Below, piece after piece: positions 14,596-24,700 of a stretch of DNA of 64,000 nucleotides. Every line of letters starts with the position of its first letter. The stretch's first letter is position 1. Position numbers and translations under genes: made by a program. Below the pieces are notes generated by a model. The model ran no database searches and was not told where the DNA came from. It saw only the letters and a list, made by a program, of their open reading frames with translations. The DNA comes from Rhodospirillales bacterium BBD 1991-14 (GTDB lineage: Bacteria; Pseudomonadota; Alphaproteobacteria; Kiloniellales; Kiloniellaceae), in NCBI GenBank assembly GCA_001657395.1, contig LYSY01000003.1:1-64000 (forward strand), written 5' to 3'.

Positions 14596-16806
14596 GTGGG
14601 GAGGTTCTGGCGCATCACTGCGGGTCTGATGGGCGCCCTGCTCGCTGGGGGCGTCGCTGCCTGCGAAGCCCCGAAAACCAGCAGCCACGAGTTCTTCCGC
14701 GACGTCTGGCATGCTGAGAAGCAGCGGCCCGTGCAGCTCCCCACCGAACAGGGCAGCGCCGAAACCTACGAGCCTCAAACGGCAGCGGATGTCAGCAGCG
14801 GCATCCAGCCGTTCGAGGTGCGTGGCACCGGCCAGCTGGCGCGGGTGCCCGGCCCCCGGCCCAGCTTGCAGATCGCCCAGGTCCAGGACACCGCCGAAGG
14901 CGTCACCCTCAACTTCGTCGATGCCGATCTTCGCGAGGTGATCCGGGCCGTCCTGGAAGACACGCTGGACCTCAACTACGTCATCGATCCCAACGTGCAG
15001 GGCCGTGTGACCCTGCAGACGAGCCAGCCGCTGGAGCCGGAGCAGGTCCTGCCGACGCTGGAGGAACTGCTGCGTATCAACGGCGCGGCCCTGGTGGAGA
15101 TGGAGGGGCTGTTCCGCGTGGTCCCGGCCGACCAGGCGGGCCTCGGCCTTCCCAATCTTTCCTTCGACGGTACCGGCGGCCCTGCCGTTCCGGGCGGCGT
15201 CAGCACCCGGGTCATCCCACTGCAGTTTGTCTCCGCCGAGGAGCTGGGCGGTCTCGCCCAGTCCTTCCTGGCGAACCCCGGAAACATCCGGATCGACCCG
15301 GCCCGCAACCTTCTCTTCGTCACCGGCAACAGGGCCGAGATCTCCTCGCTCCTCAGTCTCATTTCCGTATTGGATGTCGATTGGCTGTCCGGCATGTCTT
15401 TCGCCCTGGAACCGCTGGAAGCCGTCACGCCGGAGGTGATGGTGGCGGAGCTGGAGCAGATCCTCGACAGCCCCGGCGGCCCGCGTCTCGGCGAGTTGCT
15501 GCGCTTCGTCCCCATCGAGCGCATGAACGCCGTGCTGGTCGTCTCCAAGCAACCACGCTACCTGGAGGAAGCGCGGCGCTGGATCACCCGCCTCGACCAG
15601 GGCAGCAGCAACGCTCAGCGCGTCTTCGTCTACTACGTCCAGAACCGCCGCGCGGAAGATCTGGCCGACACGCTGGGGCAGATCTTCGCCGCCGACACGG
15701 CCACGGTTTCGCTGGGCAGCGAAACCGCCGTCGCCCCCGGCCTGACGCCCGCGAGCCTCACCAGCGACCCGGAAAGCGAAGGGGCCGAGCCGTCTGCAGC
15801 TTTGGCCCCATCTGTGGATACGCCGGCTGCGGGGGCGGCCTCCGGCGGCACGGCGCTGGGCGGCGCGGGCGAGATCCGCATCCTCGCCGACGAGAAAAGC
15901 AACTCCCTCGTCGTCCTGGCGACACCGGAGGGCTACCGCCGCGTGGAAGCCGCCCTGCGCCGCCTCGACATCCTGCCGCTGCAGGTGCTGATCGAGGCGA
16001 CCCTGGTCGAGGTCACCCTGAACGACGACCTGGAGTACGGGGTGCGCTGGTTCCTCGAATCGGGCAACTCAAGCTTCACCTTTACCGACGCGGCCAGCGA
16101 TGCGGGCGCGGCGGTGCTGGGCTCCTCCTTCCCCGGCTTCTCCTACGTCTTCGACAGCGACAACCTGCGCGCCACGGTGAATGCCCTGCAGGGCGTCACC
16201 GACGTGAAGTTCCTCTCCGCCCCCACCCTCATGGTCCTGGACAACGAGACGGCGCGCCTGCAGGTGGGCGACGAGGTACCGGTGGTGACCCGCTCCTCCA
16301 CCAGCACCGTCGACGACGACGCGCCGATCGTGAACACGGTGGAGTTCCGCGACACCGGCGTGATCCTCAACATCACGCCGCGGGTGAACGCCGGCGGCCT
16401 GGTCATCCTCGACATCGACCAGGAAGTGAGCGAGGTGATCGAGACCACGACCTCGGGCATCGACTCCCCCACCATCCAACAGCGCAAACTGGAAAGCACC
16501 ATCGCCGTGCAGAACGGCGAGACCGTGGCCCTCGGCGGCCTGATCCGCGACCGTCTGGAGGAGAACGAGACCGGCATTCCCGTGCTCGGCGACATCCCCA
16601 TCTTCGGCAACCTCTTCAAGGCGACCGACAACTCCGCCACGCGCACCGAGCTTCTGGTGCTGATCCAGCCGCGCGTCGTGCGCAACCAGGAAGACGCCCG
16701 CGCCGTCACTGAGGAACTGCGCCGCAAGCTTCCGGCCATCTTTCCGCCGGAAGAGGCAGAGGTGCCCGAAGACGGCACGGCGCCGGCGGGAACACCGAGC
16801 GGCTGA
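14596..16806 (+). CDS. gspD: T2SS outer-membrane secretin GspD, probable lipoprotein
   Basis: The 736-residue secretin forms the outer-membrane channel. The GTG start gives a short signal peptide ending in the lipobox-like GGVAAC (cysteine near residue 23), so it may be a lipoprotein that does not need a pilotin. N-domains follow (LNFVDADLREVIRAVLEDTL, then the repeated VIPLQFVSAEELGGLAQ and VFVYYVQNRRAEDLADTLGQ). A long Ala/Ser/Gly-rich loop sits near residues 380-420. The secretin domain includes LIEATLVEVTLNDDLEYGVR, the VPVVTRSSTST gate region and the C-terminal signature VALGGLIRDRLEENETGIPV with LGDIPIFGNLF. It is the last gene of the plus-strand operon. Confidence 0.95.
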   Translation: MGRFWRITAGLMGALLAGGVAACEAPKTSSHEFFRDVWHAEKQRPVQLPTEQGSAETYEPQTAADVSSGIQPFEVRGTGQLARVPGPRPSLQIAQVQDTAEGVTLNFVDADLREVIRAVLEDTLDLNYVIDPNVQGRVTLQTSQPLEPEQVLPTLEELLRINGAALVEMEGLFRVVPADQAGLGLPNLSFDGTGGPAVPGGVSTRVIPLQFVSAEELGGLAQSFLANPGNIRIDPARNLLFVTGNRAEISSLLSLISVLDVDWLSGMSFALEPLEAVTPEVMVAELEQILDSPGGPRLGELLRFVPIERMNAVLVVSKQPRYLEEARRWITRLDQGSSNAQRVFVYYVQNRRAEDLADTLGQIFAADTATVSLGSETAVAPGLTPASLTSDPESEGAEPSAALAPSVDTPAAGAASGGTALGGAGEIRILADEKSNSLVVLATPEGYRRVEAALRRLDILPLQVLIEATLVEVTLNDDLEYGVRWFLESGNSSFTFTDAASDAGAAVLGSSFPGFSYVFDSDNLRATVNALQGVTDVKFLSAPTLMVLDNETARLQVGDEVPVVTRSSTSTVDDDAPIVNTVEFRDTGVILNITPRVNAGGLVILDIDQEVSEVIETTTSGIDSPTIQQRKLESTIAVQNGETVALGGLIRDRLEENETGIPVLGDIPIFGNLFKATDNSATRTELLVLIQPRVVRNQEDARAVTEELRRKLPAIFPPEEAEVPEDGTAPAGTPSG

Positions 16807-16812
16807 CGGGCC

Positions 16813-17081
16813 CACCCTTCGAGACGCTTGCTTGCTCAAGCTCCTCAGAGTGAGGTGGTGTTGTCCGCAATGCACCACATACTCCCTTAGCAGGGGAGCG
16901 CAGTTACGCGCGACTCAACTCAAACCCTCTTCCTAAGGAGGGCCTAACGCCTGTCTCGAAGAATTGAGACCCGCACGGCAAGCTCACCCTTCGAGACGCT
17001 TGCTGCCGCAAGCTCCTCAGGGTGAGGCTTTACAGATACCCTCATCCTGAGGAGCCACGCAGTGGCGTCTCGAAGGGTGGG
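16813..17081. repeat. four interspersed palindromic repeats between gspD and gspK
   Basis: The 304-base gap between convergent gspD and gspK holds four copies in two inverted pairs: forward 16,813-16,855, degenerate reverse 16,925-16,968, forward 16,985-17,027 and reverse about 17,040-17,081. Each has the CCTTCGAGACG core and the CTCCTCAGGGTGAGG partner. I see no frame or separate terminator here; the hairpins themselves may stop transcription from both sides. Confidence 0.85.
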
Positions 17082-17110
17082 AGGCCGCTCTCCCTCGCCA
17101 TCGTGCGCCC

Positions 17111-18007
17111 TTACCGCCGCCCCTGCTCCCAGGTGAGGACTTGGAAGGGTTTGCGGGCGCCGGGGGTGAGCGCCACCACGGCCTCGCGGACAAAGACGGC
17201 GCCACCCTCGGTCTCCGCCTCAGCGCGGATGGTGACGATGGGAATGACGCTGGGCACGAGGTAGGGGCTGTCGCCCAAAGCACTCCCAAGCTCTCCCGCC
17301 CCACCGTCCCGGCCAGCAGCCAGGGCCTCGGCCTGCGCCGCGCTCATGCCCGGCAGGGCGGCCAGCGCCGCTGCCGGCGCGGTCGCCGGATCGATGCCCT
17401 TGGAGCGGGCGTAGACCGTCGCAACAGGCGCCACGGCGTCATAGACATCGCGGGTCATACCCAGCACCTGCAGCAGCTCGTCGCGCCGCTCGAAGGGCCG
17501 GTCCTTGGCACCCCAGGCGAGCCCGGCGCTGCGATAGTCCGCATCTTCCGCGCCGCGCGGCCGCGGATCGGAGTCGGCGTCTCGGAAGTCCGCCACTGCC
17601 GCCGCCAGGGCCTCGGGGTCGCGCGCGCCGGCAGCAGTAAAGAGCCCCGCCAACAGCCCGGCCTCGGCGCCGTTCAGATCGATCTTGCCACCCTCGGCCT
17701 GCACGGCGGTCGCAACCCGCGCCCCGTCGAACACCCAGGCCCGCTCACGGCCGTCACGCGCCGCCGCCTCCTCTTCGGCGGCCAGCGTCAGCACCGCACG
17801 GTGCAGACCGGCATCTGCCAGCGCCCGCGCTTCCGCATTCTCAATATGATTGCGCGCGCCGACGATCTCCGTGCGTTGCATTGTCGCAAAACTCGCGGCA
17901 ATCGCCGCCAGCAGACTCACAGTCCAAAGCACAGCCACGAGGGCGATACCGCTGCTCCGCCGGCGTCGCGTATCAGATCGGCTCTGCGGATGTGCGCGTG
18001 CCCTCAT
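17111..18007 (-). CDS. gspK: T2SS minor pseudopilin GspK, inverted relative to the operon
   Basis: This 298-residue protein is the largest minor pseudopilin and caps the pseudopilus with GspI and GspJ. The leader is unusual: SSG|IALVAVLWTVSLLAAIAASF, with no Glu at position 5, exactly as known for GspK. Then come MQRTEIVGARNHIENAEARALADAGLHR and two SAM-like helical segments (KIDLNGAEAGLLAGLF, GIDPATAPAAALAALPGMSA) typical of GspK. The gene is missing from its usual place between gspJ and gspL. It lies convergent to gspD, on the same strand as the right RHS locus and directly after a decayed RHS fragment. Its promoter may therefore be shared with or derived from that locus. Confidence 0.92.
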   Translation of the reverse strand: MRARAHPQSRSDTRRRRSSGIALVAVLWTVSLLAAIAASFATMQRTEIVGARNHIENAEARALADAGLHRAVLTLAAEEEAAARDGRERAWVFDGARVATAVQAEGGKIDLNGAEAGLLAGLFTAAGARDPEALAAAVADFRDADSDPRPRGAEDADYRSAGLAWGAKDRPFERRDELLQVLGMTRDVYDAVAPVATVYARSKGIDPATAPAAALAALPGMSAAQAEALAAGRDGGAGELGSALGDSPYLVPSVIPIVTIRAEAETEGGAVFVREAVVALTPGARKPFQVLTWEQGRR

Positions 18008-18059
18008 GAGACACAGCCTAGCCTGCCTTTGCGGGAACCAGAAGCCGCAATCGGGTGCA

Positions 18060-18300
18060 TCCCGGCCCGCCGACGAAGCGAACCGCGTCCGCCGCCACGC
18101 TGCCGTTGTCGTTGGCAGCGAGGGTAACGGAGGGGTTCAACAGCGGATCGAAGCTGTAGCTGCCCAGGCACCGCCGGATGCCCCAGGAGACTTACAGGGC
18201 GACCAGCTGGTTGCGGGCGACCTCTGCTGTGCCGTTGTGTGGACGATGCTAGCGCGCGCGTCTCTCGCGCGAATCTCGTCCGAGGTCCAGATGACCTCTA
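18060..18300 (-). pseudogene. decayed RHS fragment (copy of the last golvesin-like half-domain)
   Basis: This stretch matches 19,614-19,840 of the RHS gene in the same orientation, with scattered substitutions and indels. Intact parts read FDPLLNPS and [17 protein letters not shown] on the minus strand, but the frame is broken, and GGP runs into unrelated sequence. It lies downstream of the present RHS toxin and immunity genes and ends about 50 bases before gspK. The likely origin is a displaced 3' end left when the current toxin tip replaced an earlier one. The rest of the 18,008-18,416 gap shows no gene I can support. Confidence 0.82.
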
Positions 18301-18416
18301 AGTGACGATCATCAAAAGTGACTAGATCCTGTGGCGTGTTGTTTGCAGCGATTCTAGTTTTCGTCCGTAGCATTTGGGGCAAGCTCTTCCTTAAGCTGCA
18401 AAGATGTGGCGTCAAT

Positions 18417-18773
18417 TCATTGTGTGGTCCCATCCTTGATTAAAACAGCCCCGACTACACTTTTGCCATTCTCGTCCAGATAGATAATGCCTGTTTCACC
18501 GCCTTTCTTGAGAACATAATTATGGATGATCTGATCTGTAGAGAGACTCTCGAGTACACGCTGAAGATCCGAAAATCCAAATGACTGTATGCCAGAATCC
18601 ATCATACTTCTCACTCTGAGACCTATTTCTGACTGCAGACCAACGACTGTGTGCTTTCCGGGGTCGGCGCACAGTAATTCCGTCTCGCCTGCCATAACAA
18701 AGTCGGAGAACTCTTCCATATGAGGAAGGTCTCCTAACCCTGTGACGAGTTCTTGTAGCTCCCTTTTTTTCAC
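18417..18773 (-). CDS. candidate immunity protein for the right RHS toxin
   Basis: This is a 118-residue cytoplasmic protein of unknown family. The start is the GTG that overlaps the RHS stop as GTGA, giving [20 protein letters not shown]. Open frame exists upstream, but that part belongs to the RHS coding region in another frame. It reads as alternating helices and strands, ending [20 protein letters not shown]. There is no signal peptide or membrane span. It is A+T-rich like the toxin tip and unlike the RHS core. Position and coupling argue for immunity against the predicted ADP-ribosyltransferase tip; the sequence alone does not show the mechanism. Confidence 0.68.
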   Translation of the reverse strand: MKKRELQELVTGLGDLPHMEEFSDFVMAGETELLCADPGKHTVVGLQSEIGLRVRSMMDSGIQSFGFSDLQRVLESLSTDQIIHNYVLKKGGETGIIYLDENGKSVVGAVLIKDGTTQ

Positions 18774-21700
18774 TTCAGCACCTCCACTCCAGTTCGGATG
18801 CCGCGCATGAGTACTTCCTGCTCGCCGTAAATGTCGGGAGACCACTCCCAACTCCACTGTGCGCCTTTTGGTGGAGCACCTGCTGGCGCCCGGAGCACGA
18901 CGCCACCAGGGCCCCTACTGGCAGCGTGCTGTGCCGCAACCTTCGGGCTGTGACTCCAGGAAGTAAATGGGCTGTCACCGGAGTAACCACCTGCATTGTG
19001 CATTTCCGGCGTGACTTTTCCTTTGACGTTTCCAGGAATGACCTCACCTCTCTTGGCTGCACTTAATGCAGGATGACCTGCGTGGACGCCTCGATAGAGA
19101 TAGTTTGTGTTTCTTGCAGCTCTGGCTCTTGCTGCCACTCGCACCGTTGCGCCAGCGCCGGTAAGTCCGGGGATAGCCAAGGCAACCAAGTCAGCAGAAA
19201 GCGCAAACAGGTTTTCAGGTGTACAGCCGTCCACTGAGATCCGGTACAAGTCATATACAACGAAACCCACATCTATGGGTGTTTCAATCGCCTCGCCCGT
19301 CGGGTCGGTGTAGCGCAGAGGGTTGGCGTGGACGTAGGCGTAGGTGTTGAGACCGCCTTCCAGCCCGATGGGATCGCTCTGGATGTACCGGCCCAGCGCC
19401 GGGTCGTAGTCGCGGAAGTAGTTGTAGTGGAGGCCGCTTTCGGCGTCAGCGAACTGGCCGGGAAAGCGCAAGGGATTCTGGCTGAAGCCGCCCGTCGCGA
19501 CCGTTTGGCCGAAGGGCGTCTGGTCGCGCCACCAGAGCAGCTGCGCCCCGGCGTCGGTCATCGCCTGCGGCATGCCCAGGTGGTCGGAGTGCAGATAGGC
19601 GACGTCGGCCGCCCCCGCCGGCCCGCCGACGAAGCGGACCGCGTCCGCCGCCACGCTGCCGTTGTCGTTCGCCGCAAGGGTAACACTCGGGTTCAGCAGC
19701 GGATCGAAGCTGTAGCTGCCCAGATGTTGCCAGAAGCCGCCGCCGACACGCTGGTTGCGGGTGACCTCCGCCGTGCCGCCGTCGTGAACGATGCGGTAAA
19801 GCGCGTCCGTCGCCCGGGTCTCGTCCGAGGTCCAGATGGCGTAGACCTGATAGGCCCCCGCCGCCGGCAGCGTCGGTGCCCAGGTGACGGCATCCGTCAG
19901 CGGCTCGGCCTTCACGATGTAAAGGGCGTCGGCCACCACCATGCCGTTGGCGTCGTCCGAGAGGGTGATGCCGTAGGCGAGCCCGGCCTCCATGGCGAAG
20001 ACGCCCAGCTCGTTCCACTGCCCGCCGCGCTGCGCCTGGCTGACCGTCACCACCGTGGGGCCGCCGCTGTGCTGAACCGTGTATTTGGCATCGGTGGCGT
20101 GGTCCGGCCCTTCCGGCCAGCGCGCGAAGACCCGGTAGTCGCCGCTCTCGGCCGGCGTGTAGGCCCAGGTGGCCGTGCGGACCTGGGAGGTGTCTGGCGT
20201 CAGGCGCACGGCGTCTGCAACCACGTTGCCGTTGGCAAGGTCGGTCAGCACGACAGACCCGGAGCCGTCGCCGGGAATGAGGTAGCTGCCGAGCGACTTC
20301 CAGACCCCGAGGTCGATCTGCTGGTTCATCAGCAGAGTGTCGCTGCCGAGCAGATGGTTCACCGTGAAGGGGGCATCAGTGGCGTTCGCAGCACCGTTGA
20401 TCCAGCGGGTTTCGATGGTGTAATGCTCGTTGTCCGGAACGTTCAGCGCCCAGGTGACACTGTTGGGGGCGCCATCAGTAGGAACCATCTGAATGGCATC
20501 GGCGATAATCAAGCCGCTCGCCTGTCGGCTAACCTCTATGCGGTGGTTGCTCGCGGGGCCGAAAGTATAGGTACCCAGAAGATTCCATTGTCCGCCGAGA
20601 ACCGTTTGGTCGACAACGACGGCCGACGCGCCGCCTATGTGGTGCACCGTATAGACGGCGTCGGGGGCATGGCTGGTGTGTGCGGGCCAGCGCGCGTAAA
20701 CGGCATACTCCCGGGTTGCGGGGATATCCGGAGTCCAGATGGCCGTTGGCGGCGGAGCTGCGGGGTCGGCGTTCACCGGTTCGAACTTCACGGCGTCGGC
20801 AGCAACCCGGCCCCGGGCGAGATTCGTCAGCGTCACACGATGATTGCTGCCCGGCGCGAGCGTGTAGGTGCCGAGCAGGTTCCACTGGTTGTTCCCGGCA
20901 CGCTGATCGACGACAACGTCGCTGACGCCGCCAGCATGGTGAACGGAGTAGGTTGCATTGATGGCACGGTCACCCGTGGAGTTCCACCATGCATAGACGT
21001 TGAACGCCTGTTGTGAAGGAATTTCGGGAGTCCAGGTCGCTGTTGGCGGTGTCCCATCGACCGGCATGAACTGGATCGCGTCGGCAACAATTCGGCCATT
21101 GCCCTCGTTTGTAAGCTCAACGCGATGATTGCTGGCGGGATCCAGCGTGAAGGTTCCAAGAAGATTCCACTGGTTGTTGTTTGTGCGCTGATCAACGACA
21201 ACATCAGTACTGCCACCTGTATGATGCACCGTATAGGTCGCATCCGATGCCCTGTCGGCCGCCTGGTTCCACCAGGCATAGACCAGGTACTGCTTGCTGA
21301 CTGGAATGTCCGGGGTCCACGTCGCTGTGTGAGACGCTGGACCGCCGGGAACACCCTCGTACCAAAGAAAGTTCGGGCCGTAGTTCTCTCCGCCGCCGGT
21401 CCAACTCGATATCCACCAGGCGCCGGTCCAACTGAACCCGGGGTCCTGATAGTCGATCACGATTGCGTCGGGAGAGGCGACCATAGGGGTCAGCCAGCGG
21501 AAATCATAGCTGATGTTGGCCCCGCCGCCGGTCCAGTTGGATGTGTACCAGGAGCCGTAGGTGCTGAACCCGGAGGAAAGATTGTCCACCGTTATGGTGT
21601 CGGAGGGATCTGAATTCGGGCTGATGTAAAGGTAATCACTGCCATAGAGCTCGCCCCCGCCGGTCCAGTTCCAGGGAACCCAGAATCCAGAGGTCGAGAA

Positions 21701-24700
21701 GGCCGGGTCGAGATTATCAATTGAAATAGCCTCTGGTGAAATCCCGTTCTGCGTGCGCCAGAGGTAGTTGGGTCCGCTGTGCCCGCCGAGGGTGCGGCTG
21801 GCGGTGTTCCAGGGCCCAGCGATGGTCACTGCGGGATCCAGATTGTCGACCTCCAGCGTCGGGGCAAAGGGCCCGCTGGCGCTGCGGGCCTGGTAGTTCG
21901 CGCCCTCGAAACCCGGCAGGGCACTGGCCTCCGGCCAGAGGCCGGTGGTGGAGAAGTCGGGCGAGGTATTGTCCAGCACAGTCCCGCCGGCGGGAACCGG
22001 GTCGGCACCGGGATGGACGAGGTAGTCCACGCCCTCATGACCGGGCAGGGTCGCTTCCGCTGACCAGTTGCCCAAGGCGATGGCGTCCGGGCTGTCGTTG
22101 TCCAGGCTCTGGTCGCTCTGGGCCCCGCCCCCGCCGCCCAGCGGCTCGATCTGCGCGATGGGCAGGCCGTCGAGGTAGATGTAGCTGCGCTGGAAGGCGC
22201 CGAGTTCGTCGCTCTCGCCCAGCAGCTGGCCGCCCGCGCCATAGTGGAAGTGGGTGACGGCGTTGGTCGCCAACAGCTCCTTGGAGACCCGCTCGCCGAA
22301 GGCGTTGTGGCGATAGTCGGTCTCCGCCAGGCCGGCGACCTGGAGTTGCACCAGGCGGTCACTGTCGTCGTAGACGAAGCCCAGGTCGTCGCTCAGGCCC
22401 CGGTCGTCGCCGGTGATCTGGCCGCTGGCGCTGTAGCCGAAGCCCTGGGTGGTCACACCATCGCTGAGGGTGAGCAGCCGGTTGCTGGCGGTGTCGTAGG
22501 TATAGGTCTCGGTCAGCAGGCCGGCCATATCGTCGATGGTCCGGCTGGTCCGGTTGCCGACGGCATCATAGCCGTAGTCGATGGTGCCGTAGAGGCCGAT
22601 CGCCTGCGTCAGGCGGTAGAGATCGTCGTACTGGAAACTCTGGCTGCGGCTGGCGTCCAGCGCGTCGGTGATGGCGGTGATGTTGTCGGCGTTATCGTAG
22701 GCGAGGGTCAGATCCTGCACCGAGGTGACACCGTCGCCGGCGACAATGCCGGTCAGGCGGTAGTCCTGGTCGTAGAGGTAGTCGAGGGCGACACCGTTGC
22801 CGAAGGTGAGCCCCGAGACCGGCCCGAAAGGCTCGTAGACGATGTCCGAAGCGACGACCACCGGCGCCGCCGCCGCATCGGCCTGGGCCAGAACCGAGGT
22901 GACTCGGCCCAGGTCGTCGCGCCCGTAGCTGACGATCCGGCCGTCGGGATAGACGATCCGCAGCAGATTGCCGGCGACGTCGGTGTCGTAGCGCGTCACA
23001 TAGACCACTCCGCCGATGGTCCGGCTTTCCTCCACCAGGTGGCCGTAGTCGTCGTAGGTGAGACTGGTCGACCCGGTGCGGTCGGTGACACCCGTCAGGC
23101 GGCCGATGCCGCGGTTGCCGAGGGTGGCGTCGTCGTAGCTGTAGGTGACGTCCTCCGCCGGCGCGGCCGGATAGCTGCGGGTCAGCGGCCGGTCGAGCGC
23201 ATCGTAGGTGAAGGCCGTGACCACGCCGCGGGCATCGGTCTGGGAGAGCACGTTGCCGGCCGGGTCCAGGGTGAAGACCATCGTCCCGGTGTCCGGGCTC
23301 TCCAGTTGAATGACCTCGCCGAAGCCGTTGTAGGTGTAGGTGGTCACAAGCCCGCGCGGGTCGGTCACGGTGACCAGGTTGTCCTGGGCGTCGTAGCCGT
23401 AGCCGGTGATGCCGTTCAGCGGGTCGGTCATCTGGACCAGCCGGTCCAGGGCATCGAAGGCCTGGGCCGTCGGCCCGTTCAGCGGATCGGTGATCGATGT
23501 CAGGTTGCTGTTCAGATCGTAACCGAAGGTCGTCGTCTGGGTGGCGGCGCCGACCTGCTGCAGCAGGCGCCCGAGTTCGTCGAAGACCCGGGTCTGGCTG
23601 CGCACGATGGCCCCGGTGTCGGAGCGCAGGACCTCGCCCGTCACGCTACCCATGGCATCCAGGGTGTATTCGATGCGCTCGCCGTGCGCGTTGGCGATGG
23701 CGGTCAGGCGCTGGGCCGCATCGTATTCGTAGAGGAGTTGCTGGCCATCCGGCTGGGTGACAACGGTCATCAAGCCGGCGGCATCGTAGCCGAAGGATGT
23801 GACGGCATCGCCGGCCGCTCCCTTGACCCGGCTGCTGACGAGGCGCCCGCGCGGATCGTAGGCCAGTTCGGTCTCGATGCCGTTCTCGTCGAGCAGGGTC
23901 AGCGGCAGGCCGCGGTCGTCCCGCACGGTGATGCTGGAAACATGACCCAGCGCGTTGATCACCGTCTCCAGCTCACCAAACGTGTCATAGGCGAAGTCGA
24001 CGGTGTCCATAACATCGCTGCGCGGCCCGTCGAGGAAGACCAACTGGCGTGGAAGTGGGAGTTGGGGCACATCGGTGCGAATCAGATTCGCAAATACGAA
24101 ATCAAAGTAGGCGTTGTTGGTAACGCCCGCACCGCGGACCCCGCGCAAGGTGATGCGCACGGAGCGCGCGCCCGAGGGGACAACCGCCATGAGTTGCCGT
24201 CCCTGCCACCAGGTCGTTGCGGCGAGAGGAACGGAAACAGGATGGCCAATGCCGAATCCGCTCCCATCCAGAAAGGTGGCGCTGGCGGTACCATAGTCGC
24301 TGCTGTCGAAAGAGTACTGGCGCCAGGTCAGCTCGAGATCGCGATGGCCCTCGTCTATGGCGGCGAACTGATCGGCCGGAAAGGGAACGACTTGTGAAAG
24401 ATGGCTCTCCGGGAAATCTCCCGGCGCAAAATAATGGTCGGCTTGCGCCGGTACCGGCTCTGTCGTTCGGATGTAAAAACTGCCGAGGTCGCTGGTCCAG
24501 CCGGCGAGGTCCCCGGTCTCCGCATGCGGATTCTGGACGACAAGAGGAAGCCGCGCCGGGTCCCGCTCCTCCAGCGACATCGAAAAATCATCGAAGTAAG
24601 AGTGATTGCCGATGGTATCAAAGCGGATCGCACGAACCTCGAGCCGGATCTTCCGCGTCAGGGGCGGGACGTCTACGGCGATGCTTCGGGGAGACCAGGT

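Noticed and set aside
13888-15552. A 554-codon antisense frame over gspM, gspC and gspD.
   Set aside because: Same shadow pattern; the opposite strand carries well-supported T2SS genes.
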